Origin: Propioniciclava sinopodophylli
Lineage (GTDB): Bacteria; Actinomycetota; Actinomycetes; Propionibacteriales; Propionibacteriaceae
Direction: 5' to 3'
Assembly (NCBI RefSeq): GCF_004324755.1
Contig: NZ_SDMQ01000002.1
Location: 124,001-188,000, forward strand
DNA: 64,000 nt
Under the pieces are notes generated by a model. That model did no database searches and was not told where the DNA came from. It saw only the letters and a program-made list of their open reading frames with translations. A program made the translations under genes and the position numbers. Numbering within the stretch: the first letter of the stretch is position 1; each line of letters starts with the position of its first letter. Of this stretch, positions 24,134 through 34,755 are shown one piece after another.

Positions 24134-25624
24134 TCAGTCCTGTTGCTGTCCGGCCACGCGTCGGGCCGCTTCGGTGAAGTCGCGTCCGCGGGCGTCGTAC
24201 CCCGTCCACATGTCCCGACTGGCACATCCGGGCGCCATCAGGACGGTGTCGCCCGGGGAAGCCAGGCCCGCCGCGGCCTCAACGGCCTCGGCCATGGCTC
24301 CAGTCTCGCCCGAGTCGATGACGATCACCGGGACGTCGGGCGCGTGTCGGGCGAGCGCCCCGGCGATCACGCCGCGGTCCACGCCCAGCACGACGGCGCC
24401 CCTCAGCTTGCCCGCGTAGGTCGTGACGAGGTCATCGAAGCTGGTGCCCTTGGCCTGGCCGCCGGCGATCCAGACGATCGAGTCGAAGGCGCGCATCGAG
24501 GACGCCGCCGCGTGCGGGTTGGTCGCCTTGGAGTCATCCACCCACGTGACGCCGCCGCCCTCGGCGACGGTCTGGATCCGGTGGTCGCCGATCTCCAGGT
24601 CGCGCAGCCCCTGGGCGACCGCCCGCGGCGGGACGCCGAAGCTGCGGGCCAGCGCGGCGGCGGCCAGCGCGTTCTCGACGTTGTGCGGGGCGAAGGGGCG
24701 GACGTCGGTCAGCTCGGCCAGCGGCATCGCCGAGTCGCGGCGCTGCTCGATGAACGCCCGGTCGACCAGCATGTCGTCGACGACGCCGACCATGGACGGC
24801 GCGGGCACCTCGAGGCGAAAGCCGATGGCGCGGGCGCCCTCGGCGACGTCGGCCTCCTCGACCATGTGCTCGGTGGCGGGGTCGGCGACGTTGTAGACGC
24901 AGGCGTGGGTGACGCGCTCGTAGATCTTCGCCTTGTCGGCGGCGTAGGCGGCGTACGGGTCGTGCGCGTGGGCGTACCACTCGAGGTGGTCGGCCTGCAG
25001 GTTGAGCACGGCGGCCGAGTGGAGGGCGACGGTGTCGGTGTAGTGCAGCTGGAAGCTGGAGAGTTCGACCGCGAGCACGTCGTAGTCCACCTCGTCGAGG
25101 ATCGCCTCGATGATCGGACGCCCCACGTTGCCGACCGCCGACGTCTTCAGCCCGGCGGCCAGCAGGATCGACTCCAGCATGTTGGTGGTCGTGGTCTTGC
25201 CGTTGGTGCCGGTGATGCCCAGCCACGGGACGACCCGGTCGGGCTGCATCATGCGCCACGCCAGCTCGACCTCGCCCCAGATCGGGACGCCGCGCTCGGC
25301 GGCCTGGGCGAGCAGCGGCGCGGTGGGCCGCCAGCCGGGCGAGGTGACGACGAGGTGGACGCCGTCGGGCAGCAGCGCGGTCGACCCGGCGCCGAGGGTG
25401 ACCTCGACGTCGAGGGCGCGCAGCAGGTCTGCCTTCTCGCGATTGCCGGGGCTGTCGGCGTCGTCCAGCACGATGATGCGGCCGGCGCCGAGCGCCATCA
25501 GGCCGTCGGCCGCGGCGTAGCCGGAGGTGCCCAGGCCGGCCACCACGACGGTGGCCTCGCCCCAGGGCGAGAGGCGGTCGGCGTTCGCGATCCAGTCCGG
25601 ACCCTGGGCTTGTCGGAGGGTCAC
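24134..25624 (-). CDS. murD: UDP-N-acetylmuramoylalanine--D-glutamate ligase
   Basis: Adds D-Glu to UDP-MurNAc-Ala. In 496 residues: N-terminal Rossmann-like [20 protein letters not shown] loop [22 protein letters not shown], and C-terminal [13 protein letters not shown], where the Lys of DSKATN is conserved. Start GTG 25624 overlaps the mraY stop by 4 nt. The first codons ([11 protein letters not shown]) come from a CTCCGACAAGCCCAGGG sequence that looks like a fragment of a common actinobacterial intergenic repeat. ACCCT/AGGGT arms (25601-25605, 25617-25621) could fold over the start region. Confidence 0.96.
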   Translation of the reverse strand: MTLRQAQGPDWIANADRLSPWGEATVVVAGLGTSGYAAADGLMALGAGRIIVLDDADSPGNREKADLLRALDVEVTLGAGSTALLPDGVHLVVTSPGWRPTAPLLAQAAERGVPIWGEVELAWRMMQPDRVVPWLGITGTNGKTTTTNMLESILLAAGLKTSAVGNVGRPIIEAILDEVDYDVLAVELSSFQLHYTDTVALHSAAVLNLQADHLEWYAHAHDPYAAYAADKAKIYERVTHACVYNVADPATEHMVEEADVAEGARAIGFRLEVPAPSMVGVVDDMLVDRAFIEQRRDSAMPLAELTDVRPFAPHNVENALAAAALARSFGVPPRAVAQGLRDLEIGDHRIQTVAEGGGVTWVDDSKATNPHAAASSMRAFDSIVWIAGGQAKGTSFDDLVTTYAGKLRGAVVLGVDRGVIAGALARHAPDVPVIVIDSGETGAMAEAVEAAAGLASPGDTVLMAPGCASRDMWTGYDARGRDFTEAARRVAGQQQD

Positions 25625-26691
25625 TGGGCCGACACCCACTCGGCGTAGAAGATGCCGGTGCCGAGCGCGACGAGGATGCCGCAGATGATCCAGAACCGGA
25701 CCACCACGGTCTGCTCGGCCCACCCGATCATCTCGAAGTGGTGGTGCAGGGGCGCCATCTTGAACAGGCGCTTGCCCTTGGACAGCTTGAAGTAGCCGAC
25801 CTGCAGGATCACCGACAGGGTGATCAGCACGAACATGCCACCGAGGATGACCACCAGCAGCTCCGTGCGGGTCAGGATCGCGAGGCCGGCGACGGCGCCG
25901 CCGAGGGCCAGCGATCCGGAGTCGCCCATGAAGATCTTGGCCGGGGAGGCGTTCCACCACAGGAAGCCGAAGCAGGCGCCGGCCAGCGCCATCGAGATGG
26001 CGGCCAGGTCGTTGGGGTCGCGCACCTCGTAGCAGAGCGGACCGGCGGTCGACAGCCGGCTGCACCACTGGTTGTACTGCCACAGGTTCACCAGCGCGTA
26101 GGCGGCGAACACCATGGTGGACAGGCCGGTGGCCAGGCCGTCGAGACCGTCGGAGAGGTTCACGCCGTTGGAGAGCGCGGCGATGATGAAGACGATCCAG
26201 GCCAGGCCGAGCCACGGGCCGAGGTTGAGCCACTCGATGTCGCGCAAGAACGACACGAACGTCGAGCCGGGCGTCAGCCCGCGCTCGTTGGGGAACTGGA
26301 AGGCGCCGATGCCGAACGCGACCGCGATCAGGGTCTGCAGGGCGAGCTTGGCCTTGCTGTTGAGGCCGAGGCTGCGGGCGCGGGAGATCTTGATCCAGTC
26401 GTCCAGGAAGCCGACGAAGCCCAGACCGGTGAACAGGCCGAGCAGCAGCAGGCCGGACGCCGTGGGCGGCCGCCACAGGATCAGGTGGGCCAGCGTGTAG
26501 GCCAGCAGCACGCTGAGGATGATGGCGATGCCGCCCATCGTGGGCGTGCCCGCCTTCTTCAGGTGCTCCTTGGGTCCGTCGTCACGGACGTACTGTCCGT
26601 ACCCGCGGCTCACCAGGACATGGATGGCCAGGCGCGTCCCCACCAGGGTGCCCAACAGGCCGAGCGCGCCGGCCAGCAGCATCATGATCAC
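25621..26691 (-). CDS. mraY: Phospho-MurNAc-pentapeptide transferase
   Basis: Membrane enzyme that transfers phospho-MurNAc-pentapeptide to undecaprenyl phosphate, giving lipid I. In 356 residues there are ten hydrophobic segments. Signature motifs are [27 protein letters not shown] with the first Asp pair, [29 protein letters not shown] and [13 protein letters not shown]. Start GTG 26691 overlaps the murF stop by 4 nt; ATG 26685 is an alternative. One loop includes two Cys ([16 protein letters not shown]), a local feature of this protein. Confidence 0.97.
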   Translation of the reverse strand: MIMMLLAGALGLLGTLVGTRLAIHVLVSRGYGQYVRDDGPKEHLKKAGTPTMGGIAIILSVLLAYTLAHLILWRPPTASGLLLLGLFTGLGFVGFLDDWIKISRARSLGLNSKAKLALQTLIAVAFGIGAFQFPNERGLTPGSTFVSFLRDIEWLNLGPWLGLAWIVFIIAALSNGVNLSDGLDGLATGLSTMVFAAYALVNLWQYNQWCSRLSTAGPLCYEVRDPNDLAAISMALAGACFGFLWWNASPAKIFMGDSGSLALGGAVAGLAILTRTELLVVILGGMFVLITLSVILQVGYFKLSKGKRLFKMAPLHHHFEMIGWAEQTVVVRFWIICGILVALGTGIFYAEWVSAQ

Positions 26692-28121
26692 GGGTGCGAC
26701 TCTCCTTCGTCGTGGGCGGCCAGGGCGGCCGCCACCGTCTCCAGCGCCAGCCCGCGCGACGCCTTGACCAGCACCACGTCGTTCGGGCCGAGGATGGCCC
26801 GGAGTGCCTCGATGAGCTGGTCCTTGTCCTCCAGATACTGGCCCCGTCCGCCTGCCGCGGCAACTCCGGAGACCGTGTGATTGCCAAACGCGCCGAGCAC
26901 CAGGACGTCGTCGACGCCCAGCTGGGCCGCCAGCCGGCCGACCTCGTGGTGGGCCTGCTCGGTGCTGTCGCCGAGCTCCAGCATGTCGCCCAGGGCGGCG
27001 ACGATCCGCCCGCCCGGACGCCGCATCCCGGCGAGGCTGCGCAAGGCGGCGGCCATCGAGTCGGGGTTGGCGTTGTAGGCGTCGTTCAGGATCGCCAGGC
27101 CGTCGGCGCGGGTGTCCAGCTCCATCCGCCAGCGCGACAGGGACCTGGCGGAGCTGAGGGCGGCGGCCACGGCGTCCGGTGCGAGACCGGCGGCCAGCCC
27201 GACGGCGGCCGCGGCCAGCGCGTTGTCGACGTTGTGCCGGCCGAGCACGCGCAGGGAGACCCGCTCGCGGACGTCCCCGGGTGCGGCGTTCAGGGTGAAG
27301 GTGAAGCGCTGCAGGTCGTCGCCGTGGACGTCGGACGCCCACACGCGCAGGTCGGCGCCCGTGGCGGCGGGGTCGCCGGCCGCGCTGAAGGCGGCCACGC
27401 GGGCGCGGGTGCGGGACGCCATGGCGATGACCCGGGCGTCGTCACCGTTCAGGACGGCCCAACCGTCGGCGTCCAGCGCCTCGACGAGCTCGCCCTTGGC
27501 CTGCGCGATGCCGTCGACGGAGCCGAACTCCCCCACGTGGGCCTGGCCCACGTTGAGCACCGCGCCGATGGTCGGGGGCGTGATCTGGGTGAGGTGGCGG
27601 ACGTGGCCGATGCCGCGCGCCCCCATCTCGCTGACGAGGAAGCGGGTGCCGGCGTCGACCCGGCACGCGGTCAGCGGCGCGCCGATCTCGTTGTTGAACG
27701 AGCCGGGCGGGGCGACCGTTGGGCCCGCGGCGCCGAGCACCTGGGCGATGAGGTCCTTGGTGGAGGTCTTGCCCGAGGAGCCGGTCACCCCGACGACGAC
27801 CAGCCCGCGTCCCCGCCCGGCGTCCACGCAGGAGCGGGCCAGGCGCGACAGGCCGGCCACGGGATCCTCCACGATGACCTGGGGCAGGTCGGCGTCCACT
27901 TCGCGAGCGACGAGCGCGACACCCGCGCCGGCGTCCGCGGCGTTCGCCACGAAGTCGTGGCCGTCCACCCGCTCGCCGGCGAACGCGACGAACACGGAAC
28001 CCGGGGTGACCTGGCGCGAGTCGATGAGCACGTCCGGGCCCACGACGGCGCCCTGGTCGGCGGCCCGCACGAGCCGCCCGCCGGCGGCGTCGGCGAACGC
28101 GGCGAGGGTGATGGGTTCCAC
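26688..28121 (-). CDS. murF: UDP-MurNAc-tripeptide--D-Ala-D-Ala ligase
   Basis: Completes the UDP-MurNAc-pentapeptide with D-Ala-D-Ala. In 477 residues: the N-terminal substrate domain with DSRQVTPGSVFVAFAGERVDG, the ATP loop GVTGSSGKTSTKD, FNNEIGAPLTAC, SEMGARGIGHV, NVGQAHVGEFGS, and the C-terminal ILNDAYNANPDSM. Start GTG 28121 lies 1 nt after the murE stop. The strand and order match the dcw operon. Confidence 0.96.
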   Translation of the reverse strand: MEPITLAAFADAAGGRLVRAADQGAVVGPDVLIDSRQVTPGSVFVAFAGERVDGHDFVANAADAGAGVALVAREVDADLPQVIVEDPVAGLSRLARSCVDAGRGRGLVVVGVTGSSGKTSTKDLIAQVLGAAGPTVAPPGSFNNEIGAPLTACRVDAGTRFLVSEMGARGIGHVRHLTQITPPTIGAVLNVGQAHVGEFGSVDGIAQAKGELVEALDADGWAVLNGDDARVIAMASRTRARVAAFSAAGDPAATGADLRVWASDVHGDDLQRFTFTLNAAPGDVRERVSLRVLGRHNVDNALAAAAVGLAAGLAPDAVAAALSSARSLSRWRMELDTRADGLAILNDAYNANPDSMAAALRSLAGMRRPGGRIVAALGDMLELGDSTEQAHHEVGRLAAQLGVDDVLVLGAFGNHTVSGVAAAGGRGQYLEDKDQLIEALRAILGPNDVVLVKASRGLALETVAAALAAHDEGESHP

Positions 28122-28122
28122 G

Positions 28123-29625
28123 TCAGTCGTCCCAGGTGTCGCGGATCACCGCGGCGTCGTCGAACGGGGTGACGTTACCGCCAATGTCCTGCCCGGTCTC
28201 GTGCCCCTTGCCGAGGACGGCCACCCAGTCCCCCGGGCGTGCCAGGCGGAGCGCGGTGCGGATCGCCGCACGGCGGTCGCCGCCGTCGATGACCTCGGTG
28301 CCTGCCACCGCGCGGGCACCGGCCAGAACGGCGGCGCGGATGGCCGCCGGCTCCTCGCTGCGCGGGTTGTCGTCGGTCACCACCACGACGTCGGACGCCT
28401 CGGCCGCGGCCCGGCCCATGGGGCCGCGCTTGGTGGTGTCGCGGTCGCCGCCGGCACCGAGCACGGCGATGCGGCGGCCCGTGGCCGGCAGCGCCGCCAG
28501 CGCGGCCGCGACGGCCTGGGGCGTGTGGGCGAAGTCGACGACGGCGTGCGGGGCGTGCGGCCCGAGGTCGATGCGCTGCATGCGTCCGGGCACCTGGGCG
28601 TCGGCCAGGCCCGCGGCGGCGGCGTCCACGTCGAGGCCGGCGGCGTGCACCAGACCGAGCGCGGTGACGGCGTTGGCGACGTTGAAGGAGCCGAGCATGG
28701 AGAGCTCGAAGCGTGTCGTGCCGCCGGGGTGGGCCAGCGTGACCAACGACCCGCCGGCGCCGCGCGGCTCGGCGGACAGGACCCGCAGGTCGGCGTCTTC
28801 GGCGAGCGTGGTCACCAGGCGGGCGGTGCCGTCGGCGTGGACGAGGTCGGCCAGGCGGCGGCCCCAGGCATCGTCGGTGTTCACGACCGCGTTGCGGGTG
28901 TGTCCGTCGAGGAAGAGGGCCGTCTTGGCGGCGAAGTACTCCTCGAGGGTGTGGTGGAACTCGAGGTGGTCCTGGCCGAACATCGTGAAGGCGGCGGCGC
29001 CGAACGTCAGGGCGTCCACGCGGTGGAGGGCCAGGGCGTGGGAGCTGACCTCCATGGCGATGGTGTCGGCGCCCGCCTCCCGCATGACCGCGAGCAGGGC
29101 CTGCAGGTCGGGCGACTCGGGCGTGGTGATCGTGGTGCGGGTGCCGGGCAGGGGGCGTCCGGCGACGCGGAACCCGATGGTGCCGACCGTGCCGACGCTG
29201 CGGCCCAAGGCGGTGAGCGCGGCCTCGAGCAGGAAGGTCACCGACGTCTTGCCGTTGGTGCCGGTGACGCCGAACAGGTCCACGGCGTCGCCGGGGCGTC
29301 CGTAGACGTCGGCGGCCAGCGCGGCCATGGCGGCGCGCGGATCGTCGACGGTGAGAACGGGCAGGCTGGTGTCGGCGGCCAGGGCCGTGCCCGCGGCGTC
29401 CGTCAGGAGCGCGAGGGCGCCTGACGCCTGTGCCTGCGCCGCGAAGCGGGCCCCGTGCGTGGTGGCGCCGGGCAGGCCGACGTAGAGGTCGCCCGGGCGC
29501 ACCTGTCGGGAGTCGAGGGCGACGCCGGTGAGGACGCCCGAGGCCCCCGGCACCAGCTGGGCCAGGGGCACTCCGGGGGCGGCGGCGGGCCGCAGGACGG
29601 TGTCGGTGGTCACCGGACGCATCAT
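28123..29625 (-). CDS. murE: UDP-MurNAc-dipeptide--diaminopimelate ligase
   Basis: Adds the third stem residue. In 500 residues: the N-terminal domain with LDSRQVRPGDLYVGLPG, ATP loop GVTGTNGKTSVTF, TTPESPDLQALLAVM, AMEVSSHALAL and GSFNVANAVTAL. The C-terminal motif VVTDDNPRSEEP is the DNPR signature for diaminopimelate rather than lysine; whether meso- or LL-DAP cannot be told. ATG 29625 overlaps the ftsI stop (ATGA); a second ATG at 29622 follows directly and either may be used. Confidence 0.96.
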   Translation of the reverse strand: MMRPVTTDTVLRPAAAPGVPLAQLVPGASGVLTGVALDSRQVRPGDLYVGLPGATTHGARFAAQAQASGALALLTDAAGTALAADTSLPVLTVDDPRAAMAALAADVYGRPGDAVDLFGVTGTNGKTSVTFLLEAALTALGRSVGTVGTIGFRVAGRPLPGTRTTITTPESPDLQALLAVMREAGADTIAMEVSSHALALHRVDALTFGAAAFTMFGQDHLEFHHTLEEYFAAKTALFLDGHTRNAVVNTDDAWGRRLADLVHADGTARLVTTLAEDADLRVLSAEPRGAGGSLVTLAHPGGTTRFELSMLGSFNVANAVTALGLVHAAGLDVDAAAAGLADAQVPGRMQRIDLGPHAPHAVVDFAHTPQAVAAALAALPATGRRIAVLGAGGDRDTTKRGPMGRAAAEASDVVVVTDDNPRSEEPAAIRAAVLAGARAVAGTEVIDGGDRRAAIRTALRLARPGDWVAVLGKGHETGQDIGGNVTPFDDAAVIRDTWDD

Positions 29626-31508
29626 TCCTTGAAGAGCGGGAGCTTGACCTGCTCGATGTCGTTGCTGGGCTGGACACCGTAGCGCGGGAGGGCCAGCGAC
29701 ATGATGTCGCGGTACACCGGGCCGGCCATGCCGAGGCCGGCGCCCGTGGTGTCGGGGCGGGCGATGAGGACGTACACGAGGATCTGCGGGTCCTCGACGG
29801 GGGCGACGCCGACGATGGAGGCGACCTGGCCCGCGTAACCGCCGGTGGCGGCCGTCAGGCGGGCGGTACCGGTCTTGGAGCCGGAGCGGTAGCCGGGGAT
29901 GCTCAGGAGGCTTTCGCTGTCGAGCGTGCGCTGCTCCATCATCTCGACAGTGGCGCGGGCGGCCTCCTCGGAGACGACGCGGCGGCTGACGGGCTCGGCG
30001 ACCGGGGTGAGTGCGCCGTTGTGGGGCCCGCTGGCCTTGATGATCGAGGGGGCGGTGTAGACGCCGTCGTTGGCGACCGCACCGATGGCGGCGGCCATCT
30101 GCACCGCCGACGTCGACAGCGAGTAGCCGTAGGACATCGAGTCGGCCTGGAACTGGGGCATGCCGGCGCCCGGCAGGCTGCCGGCGGACTCGCCCGGCAG
30201 GCCGAGGTTGGCCTTCTGGCCCAGGCCGAAGCCGGCAAGGTAGCCGCGCAGCTGGGCGGGCGTGAGATCGCGGGCGGCCGTGATCGCACCGACGTTGGAC
30301 GACTTGACCAGGATGCCGCGCGTGGTGATGTCGATGTCGCCGTGCTTGAAGGCGTCCGAGACGGTGTGCTCGCCGATGGTGATCGTCGGGCCGATCGGGT
30401 ACGTGCGGTCGGGGGTGGTCACGCCCGCGTCCAGCAGGGACGCGATGGTGAGCACCTTCTGCACCGAGCCGGGCTCGTACACCGCGGAGATCGCGCGGTT
30501 GCCGGTGTCGCCCGCCTCGGCGTCGCCGGGGGCGTTCGAGTCGTACGACGGGTAGTTGGCCAGCGAGAGCAACTCGCCGTTCTCCACATCGAGGACGACC
30601 GCGACCCCCCAGTTGCCGCCGACCTCGTCGACGCGCTCGCCGAGGCGCTTCTCGACCATCCACTGGAGGTCGGGGTCGATGGTCAGCTGGACGTCCTGGC
30701 CGTCGACGGCGGGCAGCAACTCCTGGTTGCCGAGCGGGATCTTGCCGTTGGGCGAGGTCTCGAACTGCTCGCGGCCCTTGGTTCCGGCGAGCGCGGTCTC
30801 CTGCGCCATCTCCAGGCCGGAGCGGCCCTTGCCGTCGCTCATGAAGCCCACGACGTTGGACGCGACCGTCCCCATCGGGTAGATCCGCTTGGGGTTGGAC
30901 TCGCGGAACACGCCCACGTAGCCGCCGCGGACGACGGTGCCGGCCGCGTCGCGGACGACCTCGTTCAGCGCCGCGTTGAGGCTCACCCACGTGCTGGAGG
31001 GCACCTGCTTGGCCAGCTGGACGTACTTCAGCGGCACCGTCTCGCCGCGGGCGTTCGTCGTGGTGGTGCGGCGCAGCTTGGCCTCGATCTCTGCGGCGGG
31101 GACGCCGGTGTGGGCGGCGATGATCGCCGCCATCTCCGTCGGGGCCACGGCCGCTTTCGCGCGGTCGGAGTCGCGCATCGCCTCCGGCTCCTTGCCGTTG
31201 GTGGCGATCATCGACGGGTCGGCGATCACGTTCACGGTCGCCTCCGTCTGGGCCAGCACCTGGCCGTCGCGGCCGGTGATGGTGCCGCGCTGTGCGGGGA
31301 CGTCCCGGCCGACGGTCATCTTCTTCGCCGCCTCGGCCGCCATCGCCTCGGCGCTGACGACCTGCACCTGGATCGCGCGGGCGCCCACCAGGGAGAACAG
31401 GATCGCGACCATCAGGGTCAGCAAGCGCAGCCGGAAGGCGGAGGACGCGAGCGGGACGCGACCTGGGCGCCGCCGGCTCGACGACGGACGGCGGGACGGC
31501 TGGCTCAT
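29622..31508 (-). CDS. ftsI: Septal class B penicillin-binding protein (FtsI/PBP3)
   Basis: Septum-specific transpeptidase. In 628 residues: a basic cytoplasmic tail, one membrane anchor (LRLLTLMVAILFSLVGARAI), the dimerisation domain with RDVPAQRGTITGRDGQVLA, and the transpeptidase domain. Active-site motifs are SVQK (about 348, in YEPGSVQKVLT), SSN (about 403) and KTG (about 544, in SGSKTGTAR). No PASTA domains follow. Its start overlaps the ftsL stop by 4 nt. It pairs with FtsW downstream in the same cluster. Confidence 0.95.
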   Translation of the reverse strand: MSQPSRRPSSSRRRPGRVPLASSAFRLRLLTLMVAILFSLVGARAIQVQVVSAEAMAAEAAKKMTVGRDVPAQRGTITGRDGQVLAQTEATVNVIADPSMIATNGKEPEAMRDSDRAKAAVAPTEMAAIIAAHTGVPAAEIEAKLRRTTTTNARGETVPLKYVQLAKQVPSSTWVSLNAALNEVVRDAAGTVVRGGYVGVFRESNPKRIYPMGTVASNVVGFMSDGKGRSGLEMAQETALAGTKGREQFETSPNGKIPLGNQELLPAVDGQDVQLTIDPDLQWMVEKRLGERVDEVGGNWGVAVVLDVENGELLSLANYPSYDSNAPGDAEAGDTGNRAISAVYEPGSVQKVLTIASLLDAGVTTPDRTYPIGPTITIGEHTVSDAFKHGDIDITTRGILVKSSNVGAITAARDLTPAQLRGYLAGFGLGQKANLGLPGESAGSLPGAGMPQFQADSMSYGYSLSTSAVQMAAAIGAVANDGVYTAPSIIKASGPHNGALTPVAEPVSRRVVSEEAARATVEMMEQRTLDSESLLSIPGYRSGSKTGTARLTAATGGYAGQVASIVGVAPVEDPQILVYVLIARPDTTGAGLGMAGPVYRDIMSLALPRYGVQPSNDIEQVKLPLFKE

Positions 31509-32122
31509 GGGGTCGCTCCGGCGGTGTCGGTGGCGGTCGGCTGCTCGGCGGCGGGCTGTTCTGCGGCGGGCTGTTCTGCGGCGGGCTGCTCGGCGGCGGG
31601 GGCGTCAGCGGCCGGCTCACCCTCGGCGGGCTGTGCCCCGTCGGCGGGCGGGGCATCCGCCGGCGGCACCTCGTCCTCCAGCGGCGGGACGACGGGGACG
31701 CGGGTCAGGGAGGGGATCTCGTCGCCGCGGACGGGCACCGGCTTCCCGAGCACCTCGCCGGTGCTGAGGTCGATGAAGACGGCGCGGGGGTTCGGCACCA
31801 TGCCCAGTGCGGCGGCGCGCTGGCCGAGGGCCACGGGCGCCTTCGCCCGGTTGACCTGCGCCTCGAGGTCGGAGGCGCGGTAGCTGAGCTCGCTGGCGGT
31901 GCGCTGCGCGGCGCGGATCTCGAAGGCCTGGTTCTGCAGCAACGTGGTGAGCAGCAGCATGCCGACCATGCCGCTGAAGAACAGGCCGATGACGAACACC
32001 GCGAAGGTCGCGCCGGCCATGCGACGCCGCGGACTGGTGATGCTGCGCAACTGCGGGCGCGCCTGGGCGGCGGCCTCGCCGATCCGGCGCGGGGCCTCGC
32101 GGATGGTCTCCCAGGCGGTCAT
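31505..32122 (-). CDS. ftsL: FtsL-like septum formation protein with acidic repeat tail
   Basis: Small bitopic protein of 205 residues located where ftsL belongs, between rsmH and ftsI. A basic N-terminus precedes one membrane helix ([20 protein letters not shown]), and a periplasmic helical stretch [20 protein letters not shown] then LEAQVNRAK gives a short coiled coil. The motif [14 protein letters not shown] is typical of actinobacterial FtsL-type proteins. The last 60 residues are low-complexity Pro/Ala/Glu, ending in four PAAEQ units. Sequence similarity in FtsL is weak, so the name rests mainly on position and topology. Confidence 0.8.
   Translation of the reverse strand: MTAWETIREAPRRIGEAAAQARPQLRSITSPRRRMAGATFAVFVIGLFFSGMVGMLLLTTLLQNQAFEIRAAQRTASELSYRASDLEAQVNRAKAPVALGQRAAALGMVPNPRAVFIDLSTGEVLGKPVPVRGDEIPSLTRVPVVPPLEDEVPPADAPPADGAQPAEGEPAADAPAAEQPAAEQPAAEQPAAEQPTATDTAGATP
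31541..31600 (-). repeat. 15-bp tandem repeat in ftsL (4 copies)
   Basis: Four 15-bp units (31541-31555, 31556-31570, 31571-31585, 31586-31600); the two middle copies are identical and the outer two are identical. They encode the PAAEQ pentapeptide in the extracytoplasmic tail. Copy number is likely variable between strains. Confidence 0.9.
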
Positions 32123-33078
32123 GCTGCTGCCTCCAGTCGTTCGGTCGCACGCAGGCGGGCGGACGCCGCGCGGGGGTTGTCGGCCTCTTCGCCGGGCGAG
32201 GGGCGCTCGGCGCCCCGGGTGAGCAGCCGAAACCCGGCCCGGTGCTCGGCGGGCACCACGGGCAGGCCTCGCGGTGCGGTGTCGGTGGTGGCGGCGGCGA
32301 AGGCCTTCTTGACCAGCCGGTCCTCCAGCGAGTGGTAGGACAGCACGGCGAAGCGACCGCCGGGCGCGAGGGCGGCCAGGGCGGCCGGGAGGAGCCCCTC
32401 GAGGGCCTCCAGCTCACGGTTGACCTCGATGCGCAGGGCCTGGAACGTCCGCTTGGCGGGGTGCCCGCCCGTGGCGCGCGTGGCTGCGGGGATGGCGTCC
32501 GTCAGCACCTGCACGAGGCGGGCCGACGTGGTGAAGGGCTCGGTGGCGCGCTCGGCGACGATGCGGCGTGCGATGCGGTCGGCGAACCGCTCCTCGCCGT
32601 AGGTGCGCAGGATGCGGGCCAGGTCGCGGGCCTCGTAGGTGTTGAGGACGTCGGCGGCCGTCGGACCGGACGCCTGCGTCATGCGCATGTCGAGCGGCGC
32701 ATCGACCGAGTAGGCGAAGCCGCGCTCGCGTCGGTCGATCTGCAGGCTGGACAGGCCGAGGTCGGCGACGATGGCCTGCACGTGCGGCGTCCCGTCCTCG
32801 GCCAGCACGTCCGGCAGTTCGTCGTAGACGGCCTCGTAGAGGGCGACCCGGTCGCCGAAGGGAGCGAGGCGCTCGCGCGCGATGGCGAGGGCGTCCGCGT
32901 CACGATCGATGCCGACGAGCCGGGCCTGCGGGCAGGCCTCCAGCACGAGGCGGGCGTGGCCGCCGAGGCCCAGGGTGCAGTCGACGTAGGTGCCGCCGCC
33001 GGCAAGCGCGGGGGCCAGCAGTTCGACGATGCGCGCAGCCATGACGGGGACGTGTCCCGTCGGGGCGGCCTGCACCAT
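32119..33078 (-). CDS. rsmH: 16S rRNA m4C1402 methyltransferase
   Basis: SAM-dependent methyltransferase (MraW) acting on N4 of C1402 in the decoding centre. In 319 residues: [16 protein letters not shown], the SAM motif [63 protein letters not shown] and [19 protein letters not shown] 33078 has GGAG 6 nt upstream. The gene overlaps ftsL by 4 nt. A 112-nt leader between mraZ and this gene contains a small hairpin (33133-33147). Confidence 0.96.
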   Translation of the reverse strand: MVQAAPTGHVPVMAARIVELLAPALAGGGTYVDCTLGLGGHARLVLEACPQARLVGIDRDADALAIARERLAPFGDRVALYEAVYDELPDVLAEDGTPHVQAIVADLGLSSLQIDRRERGFAYSVDAPLDMRMTQASGPTAADVLNTYEARDLARILRTYGEERFADRIARRIVAERATEPFTTSARLVQVLTDAIPAATRATGGHPAKRTFQALRIEVNRELEALEGLLPAALAALAPGGRFAVLSYHSLEDRLVKKAFAAATTDTAPRGLPVVPAEHRAGFRLLTRGAERPSPGEEADNPRAASARLRATERLEAAA

Positions 33079-33132
33079 GCCTTGCTCCAATCCGTTCCCT
33101 GCGTCGCGGTTTCGAACCGGGAGGGCCACCTG

Positions 33133-33147
33133 CCACCGGGGAAGTGG
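33133..33147 (-). ncRNA. Candidate cis-acting hairpin (mraW-motif position)
   Basis: On the minus strand CCAC-TTCCCCG-GTGG forms a 4-bp hairpin with a 7-nt loop, in the mraZ-rsmH gap about 55 nt before the rsmH ATG. A conserved RNA called the mraW motif is known at this location in some actinobacteria. Whether this sequence belongs to it needs a covariance search. Confidence 0.3.
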
Positions 33148-33190
33148 TGTCAGGGGATCCGACCGGGTCGAAGCCTCGGCGCAGGGCTCC

Positions 33191-33637
33191 TCAGTCGATC
33201 GGGCGGGGGGCCCCGCCCGGGAAGATCTCCTCGTCCATCCGCGCGAACTCCTCGTCCTGCGCGGACTGGTACGCCTCCCAGGCGGCGAGGTCCCAGACCT
33301 CGACCCGGTTGAACGCACCGATCACGGCGATCTCCTTGTCCAGACCCGCGTAGTTCCGCAGAACCGGCGGGATCGTCACGCGTCCCTGCTTGTCGGGGGC
33401 CTCCTCCGAGGCTCCCGCGGCGAACATGCGCTGGAAGTCACGGATGCCCCGGACCGTCGAGGACCCGCTCATGGCCGCCTGCGCCTGCCGCTGGAACTCC
33501 TCGACGGTGTAGATCGCGAGGCAGCGCTCCTGCCCCTTCGCGATCACCAGGCCGTCGCCGAGCTCGTCACGGAATTTCGCCGGGAGGACGAAGCGGCCCT
33601 TCTCGTCGACCTTCGGGAAGTGGGTGCCCAGAAACAT
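33191..33637 (-). CDS. mraZ: Transcriptional regulator MraZ
   Basis: DNA-binding repressor of the dcw operon, 148 residues with two SpoVT/AbrB domains: [21 protein letters not shown] near the start (two blocks) and [19 protein letters not shown] in the second half. ATG 33637 has GGGAGG 6 nt upstream. It is the first gene of the cluster, and the upstream region holds four 10-bp spaced AGTGG sites (33668-33702), the expected MraZ target, so autoregulation is likely. Confidence 0.96.
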   Translation of the reverse strand: MFLGTHFPKVDEKGRFVLPAKFRDELGDGLVIAKGQERCLAIYTVEEFQRQAQAAMSGSSTVRGIRDFQRMFAAGASEEAPDKQGRVTIPPVLRNYAGLDKEIAVIGAFNRVEVWDLAAWEAYQSAQDEEFARMDEEIFPGGAPRPID

Positions 33638-33667
33638 CCGGACCCTCCCTTCGGCTGCCCTCATCCT

Positions 33668-33702
33668 CCACTTGCCCCCACTCTAACCCACTCTCCTCCA
33701 CT
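33668..33702 (-). promoter_or_regulatory. MraZ boxes over the dcw promoter
   Basis: Four direct repeats AGTGG (read on the minus strand) at 33668-33672, 33678-33682, 33688-33692 and 33698-33702, spaced exactly 10 bp. MraZ proteins bind G-rich direct repeats with this spacing. A TTGCCT (33703-33708) and TTAGAG (about 33679-33684) pair may be the -35 and -10, so bound MraZ would cover the promoter. Confidence 0.75.
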
Positions 33703-33777
33703 GAAGGCAACGGCACGCCCCCTTTTCGGGTCGGTCCGCCTCATCGGGCGCGCGGGGGCGGCCGGTAGGGTGGGCCC

Positions 33778-34749
<972 letters not shown>

Positions 34750-34755
34750 GACCGC

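Noticed and set aside
25625-26476. Upstream in-frame extension of murD through mraY
   Set aside because: Same reason: it is mraY in another frame, and GTG 25624 gives the correct MurD N-terminus.
29626-31656. Upstream in-frame extension of murE through ftsI
   Set aside because: The region is the ftsI coding sequence in another frame; murE begins at 29625 overlapping the ftsI stop.
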